DNA from: Sinotaia quadrata | Lineage: Eukaryota; Mollusca; Gastropoda; Architaenioglossa; Viviparidae | Direction: 5' to 3' | NCBI GenBank assembly: GCA_028829895.1 | Contig: CM054181.1 | Span: 70,601,259 to 70,665,258 of the forward strand | DNA: 64,000 nt | Part shown: piece after piece, positions 25,301-31,664 of the stretch | Layout of the letters: every line of letters starts with the position of its first letter | Numbering within the stretch: position 1 is the first letter of the stretch | Program-made: the position numbers and the translations under genes | Notes under the pieces: generated by a model | The model's input: the letters and a program-made list of their open reading frames with translations, nothing else | What the model was told of the DNA's origin: nothing | Database searches by the model: none

Positions 25301-28300
25301 ATTGTGTTTAATAACCACCTTTTAACCTGTAATTTGTTAATATTGTGATTATTAACTACAATTTAACCTCTGCTTTGTTAGGGATTGTCTTTAGTAACCA
25401 CATTTTAACCTGTAATGTAACAGTGTTTTCGACCACTGATATCCTATATTGTTTGTATGGCGATATTTTTCAGAAAAGACCGGCTGTCCGGGGTTGTTTG
25501 ATTTCATGTGCAAGAGCATGATCTGCATTGATCAACATCTCATGTGTGATGGCATCGACCACTGCGGCGACCGATCGGACGAGAGTCCGGCTCTGGACTG
25601 TTCCATGTCAGGTACTGAACATTTGGGATCGAGAGTTATGTAACTTGAGTTCGAGTCCCTGTATCTATGTATTAATATTTATTCATTTATACGGGTACAT
25701 GTTGCTGGACTCGGTTAACAAGATATCGGACTGATTTTGACGAATCCGTCTCATTAGAAAGGTGCTGATTAAATGTTTGTAGACCTCCAGTGTTTCATTT
25801 GAAAAGTACTAACAGGCGTTTAGTAATTTAAAGAGTTTCATTTAAAAAATGCTGATAAGTTCTTTGTAGACGTTAATTGTTTAAATTTTAGTAGTTTAAA
25901 GTGTTCATAAGTGAAGGGATACTTGCTTGAGCCAGCCAAGATGAAGGTAGTTTATCATCTCATCATTTTCCTTTTATCATTTATAAATAGTTTTATTTTT
26001 TTTATTATAACTCGCTTTTATTTGTTTCACTTCTCCTATTGACATTTATTTTATTTTGTCTTATGTAATCTAATTATAACTCATTTTAATAATAGTAAGA
26101 AATATGTCTATGAGCTTAAAAATAACTACAAACGTATGGCATATAGTACAGCTACTGTACATTATCAGAAAAATAACTTACCAGACATGGTCGTCATCAG
26201 TCATTGTTTCCTCGGTATCTCCAACGTCATTAGAAATGGTATGTAAACTACTATCAGATGAACTTTCGCTGTCATCGGTACGAATTGGTCGTACGGTGTA
26301 CCAGAGACAATTACACTGGCGGCCATTTTACCCATGCATGCGGTTACTTCTGCTTGCTTTTACCCCAAGGCTTTGGGCATTGTGTATCTTAGTAACGGGA
26401 CAAATCTCATTCACAATTTCACTTTGGTCTTTATTACCCCCCAATGCGCTGAATACTCTCCTACACGCGCTGAACACCACCCACCACCCACACACATTAA
26501 CAGTCTCCTACTCACACTTAATATACCCTGCTCACACTTAATATTCCCTATTCACACATAGCACTCTCCCAAATCATACTTTCATCCTTTTCATTATTTA
26601 TTCAGCCACCTGCACAGGCAGCAGAGTACTAAACAAGTTCAAAGCCCATGTAACCCATATGTTCCTATCATTTAAATAATAATAATTTATTAATAACAAT
26701 TAAAATCTCCTTTCATGGCATTGCCTTAAAACTCAGTACCATTAATATTTAACTTTGCCAGCGAAACCTCTCTAATCTGAACGGTATTTTGGGGATGGGC
26801 GGGGGGCAAATCGGCAAAATTGTGTTGAGTCGGCACGCACACGATATTCAAGGTTGAAAAGGTGCAAAAATTAATTATCGGAGGTCAACATACGAAGAAC
26901 GATGCATGGACAAACAAGTGATGGACAGAACAAATGAAAGAGATGGGAAAATACCAGGTGCACCATACCTCCAATTGGAGTGGGGCGTGCGCTGGATACG
27001 AGACGCGTGTGCTCGGTAGGAAGGAGCGATGTCTCCCGATTGCGCATTATCCGTATTCTGGGGCGTCCGAATTAGGTCATTATTATGGCCAATAGTTTAT
27101 TGCTTGTACCCCATTTTGAGTAGTGTTTTACCCTTAGCCTTACTAAAAACACTGTTTCTGTTTACCTTGTATCTTTCCAGACACAGTTTCAAAGGGCGTT
27201 ATTTTGCTTTGTGTCTGATTAGGCACTGTATTAGTTTTGCTTCGTACCTCATATAGGCGTTCTTAGTTTGTTCTGTACTTGATTAGAGACTCAGTTTACC
27301 GTAACCTAATGACATCACAGTTTTGGTTTATTCTTTTGTAAAGTGTGTTTTAATATTAAATAATAAATATATATATAGAGAGAGAGAGAACTTCATTTGT
27401 CAGCAATGTTTTATTATATTTACCAATAAGAGCTGCTTACATGATAACCACGTGACTTTTATTTTGCAGCCATTTGGAGGCTAAGTTTCAAGTGGAGCAT
27501 GCCTTACGTAGGTAAGATATCACACTATTACGTCATGTTCACACAACACGTTCTTACCCCCAAACTGCACAGTGAGTTCACATAGTCCACACACGTAATC
27601 CATACATTCACACATTAAATTAGCTTAAAAGTTAAACGGCACAGTGACTTCACACATCACATTCAAACACTGGATCCACACACATTCACACACCCAAACT
27701 GCACAGTGAGTTCACACAGTACAGTCATATGCTCAAGCATCAGAAGTTGTGGAATAAATTTGCCTATCACTGTTTCTAGACTTAATTGTTATATAAACTG
27801 TTAATTGTTGAATTGACCTGACTTTGGGCACTCCTTATGATGGTACTTTTGTAAGTATAAAGTTAAAGTAAACAACTAGAGTTGAGAATATGCTAGAAAT
27901 TGCTGATGCATTGCAAATCACTTCCAACTGGATGAGTAGTTTTTATTATCCAATGGTTAAGATTTACGAGAAGACCAGCCACTGGACTGAGATCAAAAGT
28001 TTACATGCTGTAGACGATTCTACGGTCTAATCACTTAAACTTGATGTGGCAAGTCCCCTACCGCCCCACCATTGGTCGACTAAAGTAATGATTGGGAGGA
28101 CCACCTAAATTCAAACGACAAAATCTACAAAATAAATAAGGAAATAATATTGGATATATAAAAACAACTTATTAAAATTATTATAACCAGACAAATTTAA
28201 AAATAAAATATAAAAAAACTAAAATAAAGAAATAAACAAGTAAAATAGAACAAATAATAAGATAAGTAGAAGTATTAAATAGTATATAAAAAAAAAAGAG

Positions 28301-31300
28301 GACAATTAAAAATAAAAAGAGGGAGGAAGGAAAAGACAAGAAGGGTGTTGGGTTTTTTGCTTTTTAATTTAAAAAAAACAAAAAAAAAATAAATTAAAAA
28401 AAATTATTATTTAAAAAAACAAAACAAAAAACACCCGAACAACAAGAGCTCAGTGACAGAAGACTGACCGGCCAGGCATGAGGTAGACAGTAAAAACAAT
28501 TTTGCGGACAGCTAACCATTTGGAAATGATAGATAACAGAAACTAGGTTGACATAGCCAGTGGGCTAAACCACCCCCCTCCCTGTCCCCCACAACCCCCT
28601 CACCCAGCACGAAAGCGGCGGAAGCCGGAAGCGCCCCCTACATTAGCAAGCAAGTTCCATCTCCAAGAGAGGAATGGGCGGAGAGGGAATTACACTGGTC
28701 TGCTGCGTTGTAGCTTAAACTTGGGGCTCGGTGGAGTCTCTGGGATTTACTGAATCTAACCCCGCCGTAAACAAGAGACAACTTACATCAAACTAAGTAA
28801 ACTGTGTGATCTGTTCTGTCATGTAATACACCAAACTAAGTACATGTATATTGTGTGATTTGGTCTGTTAGGCCATACATCACACTAAGTACATTGTGTG
28901 ATTTCGTCTGTCAGGCCATACATCACACTAAGTACATTGTGTGATTTGTTCTGTTGTATTTACATCACACTAAGTGTTCTGTGTGATTTGTTCTGTCATG
29001 TAATACATCACACGAAGTATTCTGTGTGATTTCTTCTGTCATGTAATACATCACACTAAGTGTTCTGTGTGATTTCTTCTGTCATGTAATACATCACACT
29101 AAGTATTCTGTGTGATTTCTTCTGTCATGTAATACATCACACTAAGTGTTCTGTGTGATTTCTTCTGTCATGTAATACATCACACTAAGTATTCTGTGTG
29201 ATTTCTTCTGTCATGTAATACTTAACAGGGCATACAGATCAACTTCTGTTATTATGCTCGATCAGCGAGTTTTAATCGGGCTTTGTAAAAAAAAAAAGTA
29301 AAAGTGAAAAACATTTACAATATAGAAGCAAGTTGCATATAACAAATAATTGTTAAAATTAGAGAAACGAACACAAATCAATTATCTCAAAATGAGTACA
29401 GAGCACAGGTACATAAATTTATTATATAAATAAGTTAAAGAGTAATTTATTCGAAAAAATAAGTGTCACAGATTAATTGCTTGCTTGGTCAGTGTAATTG
29501 TAAATAGCGGTAGTTATGATCATGTACACCAGATTGGAGCCTTCGTGGAGTGTCTTGTGTCTGTTTCTATTCGACAGCGGAGCCGACAACCCTCAGAACG
29601 ACTTCCTGCTCAGGCTTCACGTGCCGATCAGATGGCCGTTGCCTAGCAAGCAGAATGCGTTGTAATGGAATACGAGAATGTGGTGGCGGAGAGGACGAAC
29701 GGGGGTGTTGTGAGTTCATTTCCTCGTATGGAATGAATCTGAGATGATTGACGTTTGAGATAATAAATTTGAGCAGATTGGACATCTGGGATAAATTAGA
29801 TCTGATTGAGGTCTGAGATTACTTTGAGCTGACTGGACAATCTAGGATTCATTTCAGCTGACTGGACGTCTAAGATTAACTTGGGCTGGTTGGATGTCTG
29901 GGGTGAATTTGAGCTGCGTGTGGGATTAATTTGAGCTGACAGGGCGTGTGGGATTAATTTAAGTTGATTTGATGTTTAGGATTAATTTTAGCTGTCTGGA
30001 AGTTTGGGATGAATTTGAGCAGGTTAGACATGTGGGATTAATTTGAGCAGATTTGATGTTTTGGATTAATTTGAGATGACTGGATATCTGGGTAAATTTG
30101 AGCTGATTAAATGATTGGGACTAATTTAAGCTGATTAGAATGTCTAGGACTAATTTTAACTACTGACTGGGATGTCCAGGATTAACTTTAACTAATGAAA
30201 TATTTGGGATTATTTTTGTATGAATGGACGGCTGAGATTAATTTTAGCTCCTGAAACACGTGAAATTATTTTAACTCCTGGGACGTCTAAAATTAATTTG
30301 TAGACTGTTAATGATAGCCAACAAAACCATTTTGTTATCAAATAAAACATGTTAATGATAGCCAACAAAACCATTTTGTTACCAAATAAAACATGTTAAT
30401 GAATAAAATAGTTGCGAATATGGACACATTTTAAAACTATTGTTTCCAGTTTTTAATAAAATAGTTGCAAACAAGTTAATAAAGTAATTGATAAGCTAGA
30501 AAAATAGTTATTAACCTGTAAAATGGCTGCTAATAAAGCATTAAATAAGGAATAGAATATATTCTAATCAAATTAAAACAGCTGATAACCAATAAAATCG
30601 TTGATAAACAATATAATAATTTTGAAACAGTAAAAAATTAACAAACAAAATTGTTGCTAACCAGTAAAATAGTTTACAGTGAATAAAACAATAAAATTGT
30701 TGCGAAACAGTAAAATAGTAGCTAACAAGCAAAGCGTGTGTCAAGCTGTACACTACAATCCAATCAAATAATTGTTAGCCATTAAAACATCTGCATGTTA
30801 GTACATTTTCTGTAACCATTAAAAAAGTTGTTAGGCAATAAAATAGTAGCTATCAGTAAAATAAATAGCCAATAAGAGAGTTGCTATCAGTAAAATATGT
30901 GCTAGCCAATAAAATAGTTGTTATCAGTAAAATATGTGCTAGCTAATAAAAGAGTTGCTATCAGTAAAATATGTGCTAGCCAATAAAAGAGTTGCTATCA
31001 GTAAAATATGTGCTAGCCAATAAAAGAGTTGCAGAACAATAAGTATATATTAATTGGTAGATAATTTAATTATTGAGCAGTCAAATAATTCTTTACCAGT
31101 AAAAGTTGCTATTCAGTAAATAAAAGTTAATTGCTAATCAAAAATATAGTCTAATAACCAATATTATAAAACACTTACAAACCAATGAGAAAAGATCGAT
31201 AACAAGTAAAAATGCTGTTAAACAAGGAATGTATGGTTTACAAATCCAGTCGTAATTGTTAAATTATAATTCTCTAACAAACAGTAAAACTGTTCTAAAG

Positions 31301-31575
31301 AAATGTTTATTGTATACAAATCCATTTCTAGTACAACAGACTGGAATGAAACGGTTGATAACAAATACAATTACAATATAATTATAACCAATACAAATGT
31401 TGATAAACAAAAAGAATATGGTATACCAATCCACTCATAATGTAACTGTTAAATTATTACCTTTTCAGACACTACAACAGATGCATTTTCGCCCGCACCA
31501 CGCCTAGTCTCAGATGTGCTCAACTTCCTGGTGTGTTTCTCAGCCATGACCTTGTCCTCCGTCATTTACAGATAA
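368..31575 (+). CDS. CUB/LDLa cell-surface receptor-like protein (5' part missing), 10 exons joined
   Basis: Whole-gene model: join of 368-689, 2520-2704, 5082-5275, 16694-16862, 19495-19659, 20891-21103, 25474-25611, 27470-27511, 29578-29709 and 31469-31575, 1667 nt. All nine introns are GT-AG and phases chain without conflict (exit phases 2,1,0,1,1,1,1,1,1), ending at TAA 31573-31575. The order is CUB1 (exons 1-2), CUB2 (3-4), CUB3 (5-6), LDLa1 (7), microexon (8), LDLa2 (9), stalk plus hydrophobic C-terminus (10). N-glycosylation sequons (NLT, NVT, NST, NVS) agree with an extracellular protein. CUB and LDLa modules bind proteins or carbohydrates, often with Ca2+. NETO-, LEV-10- and LRP12-type receptors use related combinations, but this order matches none exactly, so no symbol is given. 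Signal peptide and first exons lie left of the window. The ligand is unknown. Confidence 0.85.
1445..1484. repeat. (GC)n(CA)n microsatellite
   Basis: Alternating purine-pyrimidine run: TGTGTGCGCGCGCGC followed by about 12 CA units. A Z-DNA-prone composition. Confidence 0.9.
1925..2320 (+). repeat. Dispersed repeat family B, tandem dimer
   Basis: Two related units of about 170 bp (roughly 1925-2092 and 2135-2310). Each runs from CGTCACCANTGGAGCTTG and GATCATTTCG(T/C)CATCAGAC to AAGGTCGCACCAGTTTGGC. The reverse complement of the same family occurs at 36.68-37.28 kb. No tRNA-like boxes or target duplications seen, so its class is unknown. Confidence 0.65.
2520..2704 (+). CDS. Exon 2: second half of CUB1
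   Basis: Acceptor ATTTCTCAG ends at 2519 and donor GTAG|GTAAGAG starts at 2705. The first base completes the glycine codon split from exon 1, and the exon leaves in phase 1. The peptide starts with Cys-Asp-His and contains an NVT sequon, a NYDGRDEG stretch similar to the CUB YDG turn, an LRHC segment and a closing FNIHFVSVG strand. Compared with standard CUB domains it is divergent, so the module call rests partly on its place before two clearer CUBs. Confidence 0.8.
3119..3330. repeat. 24-bp CA-rich minisatellite
   Basis: Units of ACACCCATACACATACATCTCT with small changes, about eight copies. Open on both strands because the period is a multiple of three. A separate 46-bp duplication (ACACACCATCAAACAAAATA...) follows at about 3483-3576. 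Confidence 0.85.
3640..4430. repeat. Cryptically simple TG-rich block with (TG)n core
   Basis: Degenerate TGTGTGCATACTTATTCTGTGTG-like units, ending in a pure (TG) run of about 25 units at 4272-4321. Long open frames here are composition artefacts (Cys/Val/Tyr only). Confidence 0.85.
5082..5275 (+). CDS. Exon 3: first half of CUB2
   Basis: Acceptor TTTTTGTTCCAG ends at 5081 and donor ACT|GTAAGTG starts at 5276. It enters in phase 1 and leaves in phase 0. The frame reads GVVRSPNFPHGY, then a strand and DPYGHVRLMAVDWDIAPESEV, the conserved CUB core (SPNFPxxY ... xVxLxFxDFDLE). No cysteine occurs in the whole exon, so the usual first CUB disulfide is absent. The last codons (Ser-Glu-Val-Thr) plus the donor recur many times downstream as a tandem repeat. 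In-frame read-through of the donor meets TAA at 5369-5371. Confidence 0.9.
5265..6629 (+). repeat. Minisatellite derived from the exon 3 / intron 3 junction
   Basis: Degenerate 27-42-bp units with core AGTGAAGTTACTGTAAGT plus AG(T/C)NGTTGTTATGGATACA. The core is identical to the last 12 coding bases and first 6 intron bases of exon 3 (5264-5281), so the array starts inside the exon. It carries about 19 further exact CTGTAAGT sites on the coding strand. The array is interrupted at 6630 by a foldback element and resumes at 7728. Confidence 0.85.
6630..7727. mobile_element. Family A foldback element inserted in the minisatellite
   Basis: The left end TGTGACGCTAACGCC and right end GGCGTTGGCGTCACA are inverted copies. 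The inverted homology extends for about 300 bases on each side, including AATAATTCTCC and GGTGGAAAACTTCT tracts. Both ends are the 3' end of family A, joined tail-outward. The same minisatellite flanks both sides, which shows insertion. No clear target duplication and no transposase frame. Confidence 0.75.
7728..7900 (+). repeat. Right-hand remainder of the splice-junction minisatellite
   Basis: Resumes with AGTGAAGTTACTGTAAGTAGTC and TTGTTATGGATA units directly after the family A element. It then decays into GTTACAGT(G/A)(C/G)TAACCAAAAGT units to about 7975. Confidence 0.75.
8147..9172. repeat. 60-bp minisatellite, 17 units
   Basis: Near-perfect tandem units, GAAGTGTTTTACTCTTACTG ... GTATTGAAGACAATT. 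Three unit types: A (CTACACGAGTATG), B (CTTCACGACTATG) and C (B plus two G-to-A changes). The order is AAAABACAAABACBACA. Because 60 is a multiple of three and the unit has no stop in some frames, long frames open on both strands (plus 8097-9209, minus 9378-8143). Most differences between units change the amino acid, so there is no sign of coding constraint. Confidence 0.97.
9165..9567 (+). repeat. Polypurine-biased tract
   Basis: About 400 bases that are mostly G and A on the plus strand, including repeated GGGGAAAGAGGGAGA and AGAGCTGGAGAAAGA motifs and a G11 run near 9540. It starts where the 60-bp array ends. It could form triplex structures; no gene. Confidence 0.85.
9640..9920. repeat. 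Degenerate AGACAGA/TAGACAGAC-type repeat
   Basis: Loose units GTTAAACAGACTGACAAGTAGA and AGATAGAATT. Strongly decayed. Confidence 0.5.
10061..10124. repeat. (TG)n microsatellite
   Basis: About 30 TG units with one TTG interruption near the start. Confidence 0.95.
10352..10399. repeat. (CA)n/(CGCA)n compound microsatellite
   Basis: CACACACGCGCACGCACGCA followed by pure CA units. Confidence 0.9.
11317..11512. repeat. ~94-bp direct duplication
   Basis: Two nearly identical copies starting GCACTGGTTAA(A/G)GATAGTAA and ending ATAATGACAGAGAATT. One base differs in the first 12. Confidence 0.85.
12200..12372. repeat. (GAAT/GAAC)n degenerate tetranucleotide repeat
   Basis: AATGAATGAACGAACGAGCG-like run with interruptions. 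Confidence 0.8.
12636..12752. repeat. ~58-bp direct duplication
   Basis: TGCCTCATTAATATCTACAA ... GTCCTACAGAAAGAT occurs twice in tandem with one extra base in one copy. Confidence 0.85.
13080..14161 (-). mobile_element. Family A copy, 3'-truncated, minus orientation
   Basis: Minus-strand 5' end TGTGGTGGAGTAAATTTGCC at 14161 and body matching the copy at 44.37-45.92 kb down to the CATCTTTAATCTATATTTAGCGAG tract near 13095. The last ~270 bases of the 3' end are missing. A short (GATA)n has grown inside at about 13980. No coding frame of note. Confidence 0.7.
14949..15090 (+). promoter_or_regulatory. Promoter-like cluster inside intron 3: two CRE-type sites and a TATA box
   Basis: A 39-bp direct duplication places TGACGTCC at 14949-14956 and 14988-14995, each preceded by TTAGTCA (AP-1-like). 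TATAAAAA lies at 15035-15042, followed about 30 bases on by sequence of higher GC content and CpG (15070-15300). No transcript can be seen; the call is a motif-cluster inference. Confidence 0.25.
16354..16519. mobile_element. Mariner/Tc1-type MITE with TA target duplication
   Basis: Ends CAGAGTGGGCCCAAAGTA and TACTTTTGGCCCACCCTG are inverted repeats, and TA flanks on both sides (16352-16353, 16520-16521). Length is 166 bp with a TTTATTT-rich centre and no coding capacity. Tc1/mariner elements insert at TA and often start with CAG. Confidence 0.8.
16553..16577. repeat. (TC)n microsatellite
   Basis: About 12 TC units, 100 bases before exon 4. Confidence 0.9.
16694..16862 (+). CDS. Exon 4: second half of CUB2
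   Basis: Acceptor TTTTTTCCAG ends at 16693 and the phase 0 entry continues directly from exon 3, joining ...SEVT to IYDGFGEKAPF, the canonical CUB xVYDG turn. The rest reads SDSSTLILVFSTGSASRACC and GFKLAFEFVSG, matching the CUB Sxxxxxxx-F-xSD-xxxxGFxxxY ending. Two adjacent cysteines (ACCYH) are unusual. The donor is weak (TCGG|GTACGG) and a better donor lies 29 nt downstream, just after an in-frame TAG at 16889-16891. Exit phase is 1. Confidence 0.9.
16888..17100 (+). repeat. ~37-bp tandem repeat rich in consensus 5' splice sites
   Basis: Six units of TTAGGTAAGTGTTGATTA plus TAGAGTTAATGAGTAAAA. Each unit holds AG|GTAAGT, a better donor than the real exon 4 donor 29 nt upstream. Confidence 0.9.
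17105..17410. repeat. ~55-bp tandem repeat
   Basis: About six units of TGTTCTAATCACTAGTTCTA plus GGACTGAAAGTCTACAGTAT, with deletions. Confidence 0.85.
18085..18215. repeat. ~54-bp tandem repeat, about 2.5 units
   Basis: TACTGTGAAGTTACAGTCAG plus ACACCNNTGATGTATCAGGA. Its last unit is diverged. Confidence 0.75.
18495..19494. repeat. Tandem array that ends in the exon 5 splice acceptor
   Basis: The first half has ~60-bp units (GACCTCTAATACAACACACT ... CAGACAAGTCTTGGCCATAAA). The second half is more diverged with GTTGTTGTTGATGTCACC and CAGACAAGTCCTGGCCACA spacers. The last unit reads GACAAGTCGTGGCCACAGAG then ACCAATCACAG and is cut by exon 5, so the array supplies the acceptor. Several earlier units carry the matching CCACT(A/T)(A/G)CAG. 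Confidence 0.85.
19495..19659 (+). CDS. Exon 5: first half of CUB3
   Basis: Enters in phase 1 and leaves in phase 1 at GATG|GTAAGAC. The peptide opens with DCSAFYP, has IPSLYDCVWVIK and ends VVLRLTEVLLGDG, the Cys ... Tyr-x-Cys-x-Trp-x-Ile pattern of a CUB start. The two cysteines are placed as the first CUB disulfide. The acceptor (GACCAATCACAG, ending 19494) lacks a real pyrimidine tract and is part of the last unit of the tandem array upstream. The reading-phase match to exon 4 supports it strongly all the same. Confidence 0.87.
19660..20890. other. Intron 5
   Basis: AT-rich, no array and no gene recognised. The only visible intron longer than 1 kb without an obvious repeat. Confidence 0.6.
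20891..21103 (+). CDS. Exon 6: second half of CUB3
   Basis: Acceptor TTTGTTTCTACAG ends at 20890 and donor CTAG|GTAAGAT starts at 21104, phase 1 in and out. The frame gives NTLEIHQGTNSESLMLYKYT, then YFSTDGLYIRLRGGFYSTDKLSFIFTAV, which fits the CUB L-x-I-x-x-G, x-Sx-G-xx-I-x-(F)x-S and terminal F-x-F-x strands. Sequons are NLT and NVS. There are no cysteines, so CUB3 has only its first disulfide. Confidence 0.88.
21205..21790. repeat. ~44-bp minisatellite
   Basis: About 13 units of GAAGAGAGAACAAGGCCATG plus GTGAAGGAGAGTGTTATGTT, increasingly diverged to the right. Confidence 0.9.
22090..22335. repeat. ~60-bp tandem repeat, four units
   Basis: ATTTTGTTTGCCGTTGTCAT plus TAAACTTTCTATTGCACTAT plus TAAGTAACGGACAATG with substitutions. 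Confidence 0.85.
22777..23857 (+). mobile_element. Family A copy, plus orientation, both ends present
   Basis: Begins TGTGGTGGAGTAAATTTGCC and ends GAGGTGTCACA. It shares GTAAGAAGTTTCCACC, GCCAAGTGAGGGACA and AATTAGTTATG tracts with the copy at 59.2-60.4 kb. An internal 46-bp segment (GTGCTTTGATA ... GATTTTCCATG) is duplicated. No flanking duplication or coding frame found. Confidence 0.75.
24797..25002. repeat. Dispersed repeat family C, copy 1
   Basis: GTCACATAATGGCCTTATGTAGC and CTAAAAATAGACTAC, then GGGCTAGA and AATGTACCAGAA(C)TCTACC and CAGCTGACCA, all shared in order with 48.36-48.58 kb. Class unknown. Confidence 0.6.
25003..25150 (+). mobile_element. Family A 5' fragment
   Basis: TGTGGCAGAGTAAATTTGGC to GAAAATATGCTAGAAA, about 148 bases, directly abutting the family C copy on its left and a tandem array on its right. 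Confidence 0.7.
25150..25425. repeat. ~45-bp tandem repeat before exon 7
   Basis: Six units of AACCACATTTTAACCTGTAA plus TTTGTTTGTGATTGTGTTTAGT. Ends about 50 bases before the exon 7 acceptor. Confidence 0.9.
25474..25611 (+). CDS. Exon 7: LDL-receptor class A module 1
   Basis: Acceptor GATATTTTTCAG ends at 25473 and donor TCAG|GTACTG starts at 25612, phase 1 in and out. All six LDLa cysteines are present (CPGLFDFMC, then C, C, then CDGIDHC and a final C) with a full calcium cage, CDGIDHCGDRSDES, matching the family consensus C-D-G-x-x-D-C-x-D-x-S-D-E except for Asp-His before the fifth cysteine. Single-exon 1-1 modules are typical for LDLa. Confidence 0.95.
25612..27469. other. Intron 7
   Basis: Mostly single-copy. 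26182-26420 looks like a small minus-strand exon or repeat with an antisense consensus donor. 26480-26565 is CA-rich and 26759-27078 may be a pogo-like relic. No other gene recognised. Confidence 0.7.
26759..27078. mobile_element. Possible pogo/Tigger-like MITE relic
   Basis: The left end CAGCGAAACCTCTCTAATCT plus GAAC resembles pogo-type terminal repeats. A weak inverted partner (GGGGCGTCCGAATTAGGTC) lies near 27078. The interior has no coding frame. Homology is by eye only. Confidence 0.35.
27470..27511 (+). CDS. Exon 8: 42-nt microexon between the LDLa modules
   Basis: Acceptor TTTTATTTTGCAG ends at 27469 and donor GTAG|GTAAGAT starts at 27512. It enters and leaves in phase 1, so it inserts exactly 14 residues (AIWRLSFKWSMPYV plus split glycine) and can be skipped without shifting frame. 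The insert is hydrophobic and aromatic with two basic residues and no cysteine. It has no known domain. The call rests on good splice signals and perfect phase only; transcript data are needed to tell a constitutive from an alternative exon. Confidence 0.5.
27545..27725. repeat. CA-rich tandem repeat, about three units
   Basis: CCCAAACTGCACAGTGAGTTC plus ACACAGT and ACACATTCACAC variants. Confidence 0.7.
27748..28055 (+). mobile_element. Family A 5' fragment
   Basis: TTGTGGAATAAATTTGCC, CTTAATTGTTATATAAACTG, TTTGGGCACTCCTTATGATGG and GGATGAGTAGTTTTTATTATCC are shared in order with the copy at 45.9-44.4 kb. The 3' half is absent. Confidence 0.7.
28790..29228. repeat. ~59-bp tandem repeat before exon 9
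   Basis: Units of ACATCACACTAAGTATTCTG plus TGTGATTTCTTCTGTCATGTAAT, about eight copies, the last five almost identical. Confidence 0.9.
29578..29709 (+). CDS. Exon 9: LDL-receptor class A module 2
   Basis: Acceptor CTGTTTCTATTCGACAG ends at 29577 and donor TGTT|GTGAGT starts at 29710, phase 1 in and out. After a Thr-rich linker the six cysteines follow LDLa spacing (CSGFTCRSDGRC, MRCNGIREC, final GC). The calcium cage is eroded: the residue after Cys4 is Asn instead of Asp, the residue before Cys5 is Glu, and the Asp two places after Cys5 is Gly. It may bind Ca2+ weakly or not at all. Confidence 0.92.
29735..30300. repeat. ~36-bp degenerate tandem repeat after exon 9
   Basis: Units like TGGGATTAATTTGAGCTGAT plus TGGATGTC, about 15 copies, starting 25 bases after the donor. 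Confidence 0.8.
30300..31440. repeat. Degenerate AATAAAATAGTTGCTA-type array filling intron 9
   Basis: Loose units around CAGTAAAATATGTGCTAGCC plus AATAAAAGAGTTGCTAT; the clearest copies are at 30870-31030. A 56-bp duplication (GTTAATGATAGCCAACAAAA) sits at the left edge. It ends within 30 bases of the exon 10 acceptor. Confidence 0.75.
31469..31575 (+). CDS. Exon 10: stalk, hydrophobic C-terminal segment and stop
   Basis: Acceptor TTACCTTTTCAG ends at 31468. The phase matches exon 9. The peptide has a Thr/Pro linker (TTTDAFSPAPRLVSD), then about 18 mostly apolar residues (VLNFLVCFSAMTLSSVIY), a single Arg and TAA at 31573-31575. This is either a transmembrane helix with practically no cytoplasmic tail or a GPI-attachment signal. 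A putative poly(A) signal AATAAA lies 84 nt past the stop. Confidence 0.8.
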
Positions 31576-31658
31576 CCCACAGCCCGGCGTCCTTAAAAGG
31601 AACTCCTAATCAACTTGATAGTGCAGTCAAGAACTCCCATGGTAACTGAAATAACTGA

Positions 31659-31664
31659 AATAAA
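31659..31664 (+). promoter_or_regulatory. Putative polyadenylation signal AATAAA
   Basis: Canonical hexamer 84 bases after the stop codon of exon 10, giving a short 3' UTR. Common by chance in AT-rich DNA, so support comes from its position. Confidence 0.45.

Larger units (their letters stand above)
21104..25473. other. Intron 6
   Basis: Contains a 44-bp array, a 60-bp array, a family A copy, a family C copy, a family A fragment and a 40-bp array before exon 7. The part 23860-24790 shows nothing recognisable. Confidence 0.75.
27512..29577. other. Intron 8
   Basis: CA-rich repeats (27545-27725), a family A 5' fragment, an A-rich stretch (28130-28440), a GC-richer part (28560-28770) with a GGGCGG box, and a ~59-bp array before exon 9. 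The parts 28440-28780 and 29230-29570 hold no gene I recognise. Confidence 0.7.

Noticed and set aside
28440..28780. GC-richer stretch with GGGCGG, considered as a promoter
   Set aside because: A single GC box without TATA, initiator or other motifs; evidence too thin.
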